NCBI RefSeq assembly: GCF_900109945.1
Contig: NZ_FOBX01000006.1
Span: 393,634-457,633, forward strand
Length of the DNA: 64,000 nucleotides
Reading direction: 5' to 3'
Source: Bradyrhizobium sp. OK095
Lineage (GTDB): Bacteria; Pseudomonadota; Alphaproteobacteria; Rhizobiales; Xanthobacteraceae
A program made the position numbers and the translations under genes. Under the pieces are notes generated by a model. It was not told the origin of the DNA and ran no database searches. It saw only the letters and a program-made list of their open reading frames with translations. Each line of letters begins with the position of its first letter. Positions within the stretch are counted from its first letter, which is position 1. Positions 52,750 through 61,251 of the stretch are shown here, piece after piece.

Positions 52750-54080
52750 TGTCTCTATTTGCTCGCGCATTGCTGTGCTCATCGCTCTTGTGTCTCGCGG
52801 GCTGCGATGATGGTAGCGGTGACCCGAAGGCGCAGATCGGCGCCAATCCAAAGTTGCCCGATATCCAGCAATATCTGCTGCCGCCGATGCACATCGCGCG
52901 CATCGTTGGTTGGAAGACGGACGAGACGCCGACCGTTGCGCAGGGCTTGCAGGCCAAGGCGTTCGCCACCGGCCTGCAGCACCCGCGCTCGCTCTATGTT
53001 CTTCCCAACGGCGACGTGCTGGTGGTGGAATCCAAGGCGCCGAAGGGCGCCGCGATCAAGCGGCCCAAGGAAATCGTGATGGGTTTTGTCGAATCCTGGG
53101 CGACGTCCGGCGGCGATACCGGTGAGAGCAATCGCATCACGCTTCTGCGCGACAGCAATGGCGACGGAGTGCCGGATACGCAGAGCGTCTTCCTCGACCA
53201 TCTCAATTCACCGTTCGGTGTCGCGTTGGTCGGCAACGATCTCTATGTCGCCAACACCGACGCGATCGTCAGATATCCCTACACCGAAGGCGATACCAAA
53301 ATCACCGCCCCGGGCACGGTGCTGACGCCGCTGCCGGGCGGGCCGATTGATCATCACTGGACCAAGAGCCTCGTCGCGAGCCCCGACGGTTCAAAGCTCT
53401 ATGCCGGCGTCGGCTCCAACAGCAACATCACCGAGAACGGGATGGAGGCCGAGCACAATCGCGCTGACATTCTCGAGGTCGATCGCGCCAGCGGCCGCTG
53501 GCGCATTTTTGCGAGCGGCCTGCGCAATCCGAACGGCCTCAGTTTTGAACCGCAGGGCGGCGCGCTGTGGACGGTGGTGAACGAGCGCGACGAGCTCGGC
53601 CCCGATCTCGTGCCGGACTACATGACGTCGGTGAAGGACGGCGGCTTCTATGGCTGGCCTTACAGCTATTACGGCCAGCACGTCGATCCCCGCGTCAAGC
53701 CGGAGCGGCCGGACCTCGTCGCCAAGGCGATCGTGCCTGATTATGCGCTGAGCTCGCATGTCGCGCCGCTTGGAATGGCGTTCTCCACCGGCACCAGCCT
53801 GCCGGGCGCCTATCGTAGTGGCGCCTTCGTCGGCGAGCACGGCAGTTGGAATAGGCAGGTCTTGAACGGCTACAAGGTCGTGTTCGTGCCGTTCACGGAC
53901 GGCAAGCCGAGCGGTCCGGCGCAGGACGTCGTCACCGGCTTTCTGAACAGCGACAATCAGGCGCGCGGCCGCCCCGTCGGGGTCGCCATCGACAAGACCG
54001 GAGCGCTGCTGGTCGCCGACGACAGCGGCAATACGGTTTGGCGGGTGAGCTCATTGCACCCGCAGCTGACGCAGCGATAG
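52746..54080 (+). CDS. PQQ-dependent sugar dehydrogenase / L-sorbosone dehydrogenase-like lipoprotein
   Basis: This 444-aa protein has a lipoprotein signal (LLCLAGC) and the beta-propeller glucose/sorbosone dehydrogenase fold. The markers are LQHPRSLYVLPNGDVLVVES, SNRITLLRDSNGDGVPD, LVASPDGSKLYAGVGSNSNI and HGSWNRQVLNGYKVVFVPF. It likely acts on the outer face of a membrane, passing electrons to quinone. The start overlaps the DUF2231 stop, implying a joint unit; the DUF2231 protein may be its membrane partner. Confidence 0.9.
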   Translation: MMSLFARALLCSSLLCLAGCDDGSGDPKAQIGANPKLPDIQQYLLPPMHIARIVGWKTDETPTVAQGLQAKAFATGLQHPRSLYVLPNGDVLVVESKAPKGAAIKRPKEIVMGFVESWATSGGDTGESNRITLLRDSNGDGVPDTQSVFLDHLNSPFGVALVGNDLYVANTDAIVRYPYTEGDTKITAPGTVLTPLPGGPIDHHWTKSLVASPDGSKLYAGVGSNSNITENGMEAEHNRADILEVDRASGRWRIFASGLRNPNGLSFEPQGGALWTVVNERDELGPDLVPDYMTSVKDGGFYGWPYSYYGQHVDPRVKPERPDLVAKAIVPDYALSSHVAPLGMAFSTGTSLPGAYRSGAFVGEHGSWNRQVLNGYKVVFVPFTDGKPSGPAQDVVTGFLNSDNQARGRPVGVAIDKTGALLVADDSGNTVWRVSSLHPQLTQR

Positions 54081-54341
54081 ATAACGGAGAACCCGAGGAG
54101 AGGGACGATGGGCCTGGCTCAATATGCAATCGAGCGTGCCCGGCCGTGAAGCGGGCGAGACGGCGCTCGGGGGCTAGGACACCGGCGGACGAATCCACTG
54201 CTGCCGGCTGCTGACTCGGCGCAGCCGCCCTGCGGCTGACGCCGTTGTGCTATTCGGAACCGACATGCCCGTGGGCTGAGTCTGCGGGTAATACAGGTCT
54301 TGCTGGCGTGATCCGCGCCTGCCGGGCGGGCGACGACTGGA

Positions 54342-55547
54342 ATGCGGTTTCTGAAATCTGACAGCAGGCTCATCGGGGTCCTGCTGGTGCTCGCGATCAC
54401 GCAACTCATCGGATGGGGCACGATCGGCCTTCCGGCCGTCATCGGCCGCGACCTCGGAGCCGATCTGGGCCTGAGCCTGCCGGCGGTGTTCGCGGGCAGT
54501 TCGGTACTTTATGTCACCATGGGTCTGTGCGCGCCCTGGCTCGCCAGAGCCTTTGCGCGGCACGGCGCGCGCAAGGTGATGATGGTGGGTACGGTCGTTG
54601 CCGTGCCGGGCTACATCGTCCTGTTCTTCGCGCGTGAGCCAATGCTCTATTTCGCCGGCTGGGTCATTCTCGGCATGGGTGGCAGCGCCACCTTGTCGAC
54701 CGGCGCCTATATCATGCTGAACGAGGTCGCCGGGCGTGGGGCCAAGAATGCCATTGGCGGGCTGATGCTGGTGACGGGCCTGTCGAGCAGCATCTTCTGG
54801 CCAGCCACGTCGTTCCTTAGTGGTCTGCTCGGTTGGCGCGGGACCTGCCTCGTCTATGCGGCGATGATGCTCGCCATCAACCTTCCACTTTATGCATTTC
54901 TCGCGCCGCGCCGGAAAATTGCCACGGATGATCGCGGCGAGCCGGTCAAAGCCGTGCCGCCGCCCGCGATTCCGAGAAGCACCTTCGGTCTCGTGGTCTG
55001 TGTGATCACGATGAACGCCTTCGTCAATTTCGGCATCGGCGCCATTCTGATCGAGCTGTTGCGGGCCGAGGGGCTGGCGCCGGCGCAGGCGCTTGCCTTT
55101 GGCTCGATGCTGGGCGTGATCCAGGTCGGCGCCCGCGGGCTCGATTTTCTTGGCGGCGGGCGGTGGGACGGAATCACGACAGGACTCGTCGCCGGCACGG
55201 CGCTGCCGGTGGCCATGTTGCTGCTGATGACGAGCGAAGGCGCGACCTGGGCGGTCGCGGTCTTCATTCTGCTCTACGGCGCCGGCAGCGGCGCGATGGC
55301 GGTGGCGCGGGCGACGATCCCGCTGGTGTTCTACGACCAGGCCGAATTCGCCAAGGCGATGTCGATGATCGCATTGCCGCTCAATCTGGCCTCGGCGATC
55401 TCGCCGCCGCTGCTGGCCGCTCTGCTCACCGAGTTTGGCAGCCGCGGCGCGCTGGGCCTGACATTCGTGTTTTCCTGCGCGACGGTGCTGATCCTGCTCA
55501 TGCTTGGTCGCCGGCGACCGGGCACCGCGGCGGCGGCTGTGACCTGA
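54342..55547 (+). CDS. MFS transporter
   Basis: This 401-aa protein has 12 hydrophobic segments, beginning with LIGVLLVLAITQLIGWGTIG and a short loop motif (ARHGARKVMMVGTVV) after TM2. Its sequence style (ITQLIGWGT...PAVIGRDLG) is that of a rhizobial MFS group of unknown substrate. It is monocistronic: 261 bases before it and 183 after hold no gene. One 13-codon frame with a good ribosome site lies at 54109-54150. Confidence 0.9.
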   Translation: MRFLKSDSRLIGVLLVLAITQLIGWGTIGLPAVIGRDLGADLGLSLPAVFAGSSVLYVTMGLCAPWLARAFARHGARKVMMVGTVVAVPGYIVLFFAREPMLYFAGWVILGMGGSATLSTGAYIMLNEVAGRGAKNAIGGLMLVTGLSSSIFWPATSFLSGLLGWRGTCLVYAAMMLAINLPLYAFLAPRRKIATDDRGEPVKAVPPPAIPRSTFGLVVCVITMNAFVNFGIGAILIELLRAEGLAPAQALAFGSMLGVIQVGARGLDFLGGGRWDGITTGLVAGTALPVAMLLLMTSEGATWAVAVFILLYGAGSGAMAVARATIPLVFYDQAEFAKAMSMIALPLNLASAISPPLLAALLTEFGSRGALGLTFVFSCATVLILLMLGRRRPGTAAAAVT

Positions 55548-55730
55548 GGCGATATTCGCGGCGCGGAATTCGACATCGACGGCCGATCCTGCCGCCGGGC
55601 AGGGGATACCCGTATGCCCGCAGTGCAGTGCTCACAGCCCTGAAATAGTGTATCCGCAGGGAGCGCGGTCCGCGATTTCGCCGCCGCGCCAAGATGAGTT
55701 CTAAGATCCCGTTCCCCGGAGGAAATCGAC

Positions 55731-56960
55731 ATGTCGGCCCTGCCGCTCTCAGGCATCAAGATTCTTGACCTCACCCGCGTCCTTGCCGGGCCCCTGTCGG
55801 CCCAGATGCTGGGCGATCTCGGCGCGGATGTGATCAAGATCGAGCGGCCGGGCACCGGCGACGATGCGCGCGCCTTCGGCCCGCCTTACCTGACCGACCC
55901 CGAGGGCAAGGCGAACAACAACAACTCGTTCTACCTCTGCGCCAACCGCAACAAGAAGTCGGTCACCGTCAACATCGCCAAGCCCGAGGGGCAGGCGATC
56001 ATCCGGGAGCTCGCCAAGGACGTCGACGTCTTCATGGAGAACTACAAGGTCGGCGATCTCAAGCGCTATGGCCTCGACTACGAGACCATCAAGGCGATCA
56101 ACCCCGGCATCGTCTATTGCTCGGTGACCGGTTTTGGTCAGACCGGCCCTTACGCCCCGCGCGCCGGCTATGACGCGATTCTCCAGGCGATGGGCGGCCT
56201 GATGAGCGTCACCGGCCATATCGACGGCGAGCCGGGCGAGGGCCCGATGAAGGTCGGCCCGTCGATCGTCGACTACATGACCGGCATGAACACCTCGATC
56301 GGCATTCTCTCGGCGCTCTACCATCGCGATGCCAATGACGGGCAGGGCCAGCACATCGACGTCTGCCTGTTCGACACCGTCATCGCATCGTTGTCGCACT
56401 GGCTCCAGATCTACCTCGTCAATGGCAAGACGCCGCCACGCCGCGGCACCTGGGGCAATGGCGGTATGCCCGCCGGCGTATTCCGCTGCACCGACGGCGA
56501 ACTGATGCTGGTGGTCGGCAATGACGGCCAGTTCCGAAAGACCTGCGCCGTGCTTGGCGAGCCGGAACTCGCGAACGATCCCCGCTTCATCAAGAACAAC
56601 GACCGCGTCGTGCACGGCAAGGAGATCATGGCGATCTTCGCCGGCCTGTTCCTGAAGCAACCGGTGGCCTATTGGCTGGACAAGCTCGAGGAGGCCGGCG
56701 TGCCCTCGGGCCCGATCAACAATTTCGAGCAGGTGTTTGCCGATCCGCACGTCCAGTCGCGCGGCATGCGGGTGAAGGTGGATCATCCCTTCGAGCCGGA
56801 TCTGTCGCTGATCCGCAACGCGCTGACCCTATCGGGCACCCCGATCGAGACTTACCGCGCCCCGCCGCTGCTCGGCGAGCACACAAAGGAAGTGCTCGCC
56901 GGCAAGCTCGGCTATGATGCGGGGAAGATCGAGGAGCTGAAGCAGCAGGGAATCATCTAG
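55731..56960 (+). CDS. CaiB/BaiF family III CoA-transferase (formyl-CoA transferase-like)
   Basis: This 409-aa enzyme has GIKILDLTRVLAGPLSAQML, GADVIKIERPGTGDDARAFG, TGFGQTGPYAPRAGYDAILQ with the catalytic Asp (position 148), and AMGGLMSVTGHIDGEPGEGP. It transfers CoA between carboxylates. Unlike the family member at 47796, it keeps the Asp in the GYD motif. GGAGG precedes the ATG at 55731. It stands alone, with the MFS transporter upstream and an outer-membrane protein gene downstream. Confidence 0.94.
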   Translation: MSALPLSGIKILDLTRVLAGPLSAQMLGDLGADVIKIERPGTGDDARAFGPPYLTDPEGKANNNNSFYLCANRNKKSVTVNIAKPEGQAIIRELAKDVDVFMENYKVGDLKRYGLDYETIKAINPGIVYCSVTGFGQTGPYAPRAGYDAILQAMGGLMSVTGHIDGEPGEGPMKVGPSIVDYMTGMNTSIGILSALYHRDANDGQGQHIDVCLFDTVIASLSHWLQIYLVNGKTPPRRGTWGNGGMPAGVFRCTDGELMLVVGNDGQFRKTCAVLGEPELANDPRFIKNNDRVVHGKEIMAIFAGLFLKQPVAYWLDKLEEAGVPSGPINNFEQVFADPHVQSRGMRVKVDHPFEPDLSLIRNALTLSGTPIETYRAPPLLGEHTKEVLAGKLGYDAGKIEELKQQGII

Positions 56961-57109
56961 CTTCGCGCTGCTGGGTGGGTTGCTCCTCACGGTGCAATTC
57001 TGCAACAGCCTGACGAAATTGCCTGAAATCATTCGATCGGAGGACGCCGGATTCCGGCGCCTCCGTGTAGGTCTCGAAGAGCGCAGCAACAAGCTCGAAC
57101 GGAGACATC

Positions 57110-57907
57110 GTGAAGACACGAATTCTACTCGCTGCCGTTTCGCAGATTGCTCTTGTCGTCGCTGGCGGCGCAGACGCAGCCGATATCCAGCTCAAGGCGC
57201 CGCGAATTGCGGCACCGGTCTATAGCTGGACCGGATGCTACGTCGGCGCGCATGTCGGATTCGGCTGGGGCCGTCACGACGTCTCGGCCTCGAATTTCAG
57301 TTTCGGTCCCGGCGGTACGGCGATCACCACCACCAACGGGCTGGACTCCGGCAGTGGAGTCTTTGGCGGGCAGCTTGGTTGCAACTACCAGGTCTCGGGC
57401 AACTGGGTCGTCGGACTTCAGGGCGATATCGCCGGCACCAATTTCAGCGGCGATGTCGCCGATCCCTGGGATCGGATCTTTCCGGGTCCGTTTCCCGGTA
57501 CGATCGGCGTGAAAACCGACTGGCTCGCGAGCATCACGGCTCGGCTGGGCATCACGGCCTGGGACAATCGTGCATTGTTCTACGTCAAGGGCGGCGCCGC
57601 ATTCGAGAACAATCGCTGGGATTTCACCCGATCGTCGTACTGCATTTTCTACAACGGCTGTCGAGATACGAATCCCCAAGAGGTCCGCGTCGGATGGACG
57701 GTCGGCGCCGGATTTGAATGGGTGCTTTCGCCCAGCCTGCCGAACTGGACGGCCTTTACCGAGTATAATTACTACAACTTCGGCAGAGACGGCAGCAGCT
57801 ATCCGGTTGCGCTGACATTCATCGATGCCCGCGATGCGCTCGCGTCGGCCCGTCAGGACACCCACACCGTGAAGGTCGGCGTGAACTACAAGCTGTTTAC
57901 GCCCTAA
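57110..57907 (+). CDS. Outer-membrane beta-barrel protein
   Basis: This 265-aa protein has a signal peptide cut near GGADAADIQ and a first strand YSWTGCYVGAHVGFGWGRHD. Barrel strands follow (VSGNWVVGLQGDIAG, WLASITARLGITAW, VGWTVGAGFEWVLSPS, WTAFTEYNYYNFG), ending in the barrel terminus VKVGVNYKLF. It starts with GTG at 57110, 6 bases after GGAG. It has four Cys residues, including TGCYVG and CIFYNGC, unusual for this family. Several paralogues are expected in the genome. Confidence 0.9.
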   Translation: MKTRILLAAVSQIALVVAGGADAADIQLKAPRIAAPVYSWTGCYVGAHVGFGWGRHDVSASNFSFGPGGTAITTTNGLDSGSGVFGGQLGCNYQVSGNWVVGLQGDIAGTNFSGDVADPWDRIFPGPFPGTIGVKTDWLASITARLGITAWDNRALFYVKGGAAFENNRWDFTRSSYCIFYNGCRDTNPQEVRVGWTVGAGFEWVLSPSLPNWTAFTEYNYYNFGRDGSSYPVALTFIDARDALASARQDTHTVKVGVNYKLFTP

Positions 57908-57908
57908 A

Positions 57909-60230
57909 TCAAACCACCGCCGGATCGTCAGCGCTGGGCGCAACAGTGAAACCGGCGGGAGCGTCGCCGCGTTGCCAACGCTCCCACATTGTGAGGTAAG
58001 CGGCTTCGAGATTCCTGCGGTAACGGTCAGTGTCAAAAAGCGGCTGTGACAATCGGTTTCGTTGCAGCCGCTCGCGTGTGGTGTCCAGCAACGCTGGCTC
58101 GGACGCGAAACGTAGGGCCAGACGCTCATAGGCGCCGAGGTCGGGCGCCACGAGGTCAGCCACGCCGACGGCGCGAAGCAGGCTCGCAGCGACCCGTCCG
58201 GCAAAAGATTTGCCAAGACACGTGACCACCGGCAAACCGGCCCACAAGGCGTCAGCTGCGGTGGTGTGCGCGTTGTAGGGCAGGGTGTCCAGGAAGAGGT
58301 CCGCCAGATGGTGGCGTGCCAGATGGTCGCCCTGCGCCATGCGCCGCGCGAACACCAGGCGCGCCGGATCGATCCCGTGCGCTGCGGCCGCCCGGCGGAG
58401 GTTTACCTCGGCGCTGGCGCGATCGGCATACAGCCACAAGACGCTGCCGCTGACCTGCTTGAGCAGACGCATCCAGACCTCGAAGATCTCGGGCGTGATC
58501 TTGTAGCTGTTGTTGAAGCAGCAGAAGACGAAGCCATCGGAAGGCAGGCCGGCTTCTTCGCGCGTGGGCGCGTGCGCGGCACGCGGGCGCCTGGAATCAT
58601 TCGGCAGATAGCAGTCCGGAAGATGAACGATGTTCTCGCTGTAGAAGGGCTGCTGGTCCAGCGGAAGAACTGTCGCGTCGCCGATGATGTAATCGTAGGA
58701 GTCTGCGCCAAGGCTGCCGGGAAAGCCGATATAATTGACCTGGATCGGAGCCGGCCGTGCCGCGAAGATGGCTGGTCGCGCATTGACGGTGTAGCCGCTC
58801 CGATCGACGGCGATGTCGATTTTCAGGTCGCTGATCAGTGCGGCGACGTCCCGATCGCTCTTGTCCCTCACATCGTGAAACTGATCGAAAGCCGCTTTTA
58901 GTCTGGCGCGGATGTCGCTCCCGTCGTCCGGACCGAGCGAGACGCCAATCACCTCGAAACGCGCGCGGTCGTGCAACTCGATCAGCTCGGCGGTGAGATA
59001 AGCGGTCGGATGATCGTGAAAGCCGCTGGCGACATAGGCGATCCCGATCCTGTCGTTGCGCCAGAGGCCGCCGCGCCAGAGCGGGGGCGGGCGCACGGGG
59101 GCCTGGTGCCGGATATACTCCCTGGCGCAGGCGAGCTGCTGCTCTGCATCGTCGCTGAAGCTGAGAAAGCTGAATGCATCGAAGAAACGTCCGCCGGCGA
59201 CGTGCTTGGCCGCCTCGGCTCGCAGCGGCACCGTGCGCGTCCAGTCGCAGCTCGCCAGCGCGGTCCGCGCCAGCCCATCGAAGGCAAGATCGTGATCGAG
59301 ATCGATCGCCAGCGCCTTCTCGAAACTGGCGATCGCGTCCGCGTCCCGCCGCAGCCGGGCCAGCGCGTCGCCGCGCCGGCACAGGACGTCGGCGTTCTCC
59401 GGACTGATCGCGAGCGCACGGTCATAGGACGAGATCGCGGCGTCCTCGCGATTCAGCCCGAACAGAGTGTCGCCAAGATTGATCAGGGCTTCGAGGTATT
59501 CGGGCTTGATCGCAATTGCCTTCTCGTACGATGCGACCGCGTCCTCGCGCCGGCCGAGCGCGCGGAGTGTGTTGCCGAGGCTGTTGTGGGCCTCCGCATA
59601 GTCCGGCCGGATCGCGATTGCCTTGGCGTAGGCGTTCACGGCGTCCCCCAATTGCCCTGTAGCCCGCAGCGCGGTTCCGAGATTCCAATGGGCTTCAGCG
59701 TAGCCGGCGTTGATCTCGATCGCCTTCCGGTAATGCGGGATGGCTTTCCCGGATTGATTCTGCAGGTGAAGGGCATTGCCGAGATTGTTGTGGGCCTCGG
59801 CGTAATCGAGGCGAAGCGAGATGGCCTTTCGGTAGCGCACGGTCGCGTCGCTCAATCGATCGAGGCGCTGCAAAGCGTAGCCGAGATTGTTGTGCGCTTC
59901 GGCAAGGCCGGGCCGCAAGGCGATGGCCTTCTCATAGCACCGGACCGCCTCGTCGAGCTGCTCCAGCCCGGTCAGGGCAAAGCCGAGGAGTTGATGCGCC
60001 TCAGCCGAACGCTTGTCGGCCTTGATGGCACGGCGGAACAAGAGCTCTGCATCCGTGAGCCGGCGTTGATCCAGCCGCAGCATGCCCAGGCGCAGCAGCG
60101 CGCCGGAATGCCGCGCGTCCGCTGCAAGGACGGCCTGATAGAGCCGCTCGGCTTCCCACGCGCGTCCCTGATCGTGGGCAAGCGCGGCCTGCTGGAACAA
60201 CAACTGCGGTTGACCTGTCGGCGGAGGCAT
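57909..60230 (-). CDS. TPR-repeat O-linked GlcNAc transferase-like protein (Glyco_transf_41)
   Basis: This 773-aa protein has about nine tetratricopeptide repeats at roughly residues 8-330, each with the AEAHNNLGNAL-type helix. A two-domain glycosyltransferase region of the OGT/SPINDLY family follows: LWRNDRIGIAYVASGFHDHP, PAPIQVNYIGFPGSLGADSY, PFYSENIVHLPDCYLPND and FVFCCFNNSYKITPEIFEVW. It would transfer a sugar from UDP-GlcNAc or a similar donor to proteins. The bacterial targets are unknown. It ends one base from the convergent outer-membrane protein gene. Confidence 0.92.
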   Translation of the reverse strand: MPPPTGQPQLLFQQAALAHDQGRAWEAERLYQAVLAADARHSGALLRLGMLRLDQRRLTDAELLFRRAIKADKRSAEAHQLLGFALTGLEQLDEAVRCYEKAIALRPGLAEAHNNLGYALQRLDRLSDATVRYRKAISLRLDYAEAHNNLGNALHLQNQSGKAIPHYRKAIEINAGYAEAHWNLGTALRATGQLGDAVNAYAKAIAIRPDYAEAHNSLGNTLRALGRREDAVASYEKAIAIKPEYLEALINLGDTLFGLNREDAAISSYDRALAISPENADVLCRRGDALARLRRDADAIASFEKALAIDLDHDLAFDGLARTALASCDWTRTVPLRAEAAKHVAGGRFFDAFSFLSFSDDAEQQLACAREYIRHQAPVRPPPLWRGGLWRNDRIGIAYVASGFHDHPTAYLTAELIELHDRARFEVIGVSLGPDDGSDIRARLKAAFDQFHDVRDKSDRDVAALISDLKIDIAVDRSGYTVNARPAIFAARPAPIQVNYIGFPGSLGADSYDYIIGDATVLPLDQQPFYSENIVHLPDCYLPNDSRRPRAAHAPTREEAGLPSDGFVFCCFNNSYKITPEIFEVWMRLLKQVSGSVLWLYADRASAEVNLRRAAAAHGIDPARLVFARRMAQGDHLARHHLADLFLDTLPYNAHTTAADALWAGLPVVTCLGKSFAGRVAASLLRAVGVADLVAPDLGAYERLALRFASEPALLDTTRERLQRNRLSQPLFDTDRYRRNLEAAYLTMWERWQRGDAPAGFTVAPSADDPAVV

Positions 60231-60335
60231 CGCCGATTGTTCTAGGCTGCACCTCGACGGGCAGCAAGGTGCCCCTGACGCCTCATCCGAAATCAGTATA
60301 TGGATGTAGCAACAGCAGAGGGCGGAGCGTCATCG

Positions 60336-61214
60336 ATGACTTCAGGCAAGACCATCATCACCTGCGCGATCACGGGCAACCTGACAAAGCCCGAGCAGTC
60401 GCCATATCTCCCGATCACGCCCGAGCAGATCGCGACCTCGGCGCTGGAGGCCGCTGAAGCCGGCGCCGCCATCGCCCACATCCATGTGCGCGATCCCGCG
60501 ACGGGGCGGCCCTCGATGTCGGTCGACCTCTACCGCGAGCTGGTGGAGTTGATCCGCGCCCGCAACAAGAGCCTCGTCATCAACCTCACCACCGGCCCCG
60601 GCGGGCGCTTCGTGCCCTCGATCGAGGATCCCCGCGTCGCCGCAGCAGGCACCACGCTGATTCAGCCCGAGAAGCGCGTCGAGCATATCGAGCTGCTCAA
60701 GCCCGACATCTGCACGCTGGACCTCAACACCATGAATTCCGGCGGCGAGGTCGTGATCAACACGCCGCGCAATGTCCGCATCATGGCCGAGCGTATGAAG
60801 GCGGTGGGCGTGCTGCCGGAGATCGAGCTGTTCGATTCCGGCGACTGCCATCTGGCGCGCGACATGCTCGCCGACGGCTCGCTGAAGGGGCCGGGCCTGT
60901 TCTCGCTCGTGCTCGGGGTGAAGTACGGCTTCTCCGCCACGCCGGAGACGATGTTTTATGCCCGCAGCCTGCTGCCGCCGGGCGCGATCTGGTCCGGCTT
61001 CGGCATCGGCCGCGCCGAATTCCCGATGGTCGCGCAAGCCTTTTTGCTCGGCGGCCACGTCCGCGTCGGCATGGAGGACAATCTCTTTATGTCGAAGGGC
61101 GTGCTGGCCAAGACCAATGCCGAGCTGGTCACGCATGCCGCAGGCATTTTGCAGAGCCTCGGCGCTGCGGTTGCGACCGCGGCCGACGCGCGTGCGATGC
61201 TGGGGCTTGCCTGA
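60336..61214 (+). CDS. BKACE family protein
   Basis: This 292-aa protein has IITCAITGNLTKPEQSPYLP, the metal-binding AAIAHIHVRDPATG, EIELFDSGDCHLARDMLADG and VRVGMEDNLFMSKGVLAKTN. It cleaves or transfers a beta-keto acid with acetyl-CoA. The ATG at 60336 has GGAG 9 bases upstream. It is more typical of the family than the paralogue at 50774 and stands alone. A truncated, diverged copy of its C-terminal half lies 1.7 kb downstream. Confidence 0.93.
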   Translation: MTSGKTIITCAITGNLTKPEQSPYLPITPEQIATSALEAAEAGAAIAHIHVRDPATGRPSMSVDLYRELVELIRARNKSLVINLTTGPGGRFVPSIEDPRVAAAGTTLIQPEKRVEHIELLKPDICTLDLNTMNSGGEVVINTPRNVRIMAERMKAVGVLPEIELFDSGDCHLARDMLADGSLKGPGLFSLVLGVKYGFSATPETMFYARSLLPPGAIWSGFGIGRAEFPMVAQAFLLGGHVRVGMEDNLFMSKGVLAKTNAELVTHAAGILQSLGAAVATAADARAMLGLA

Positions 61215-61251
61215 GGCAAGGCACGGCCGAAGGTCTGCTCGACGGGATGCG

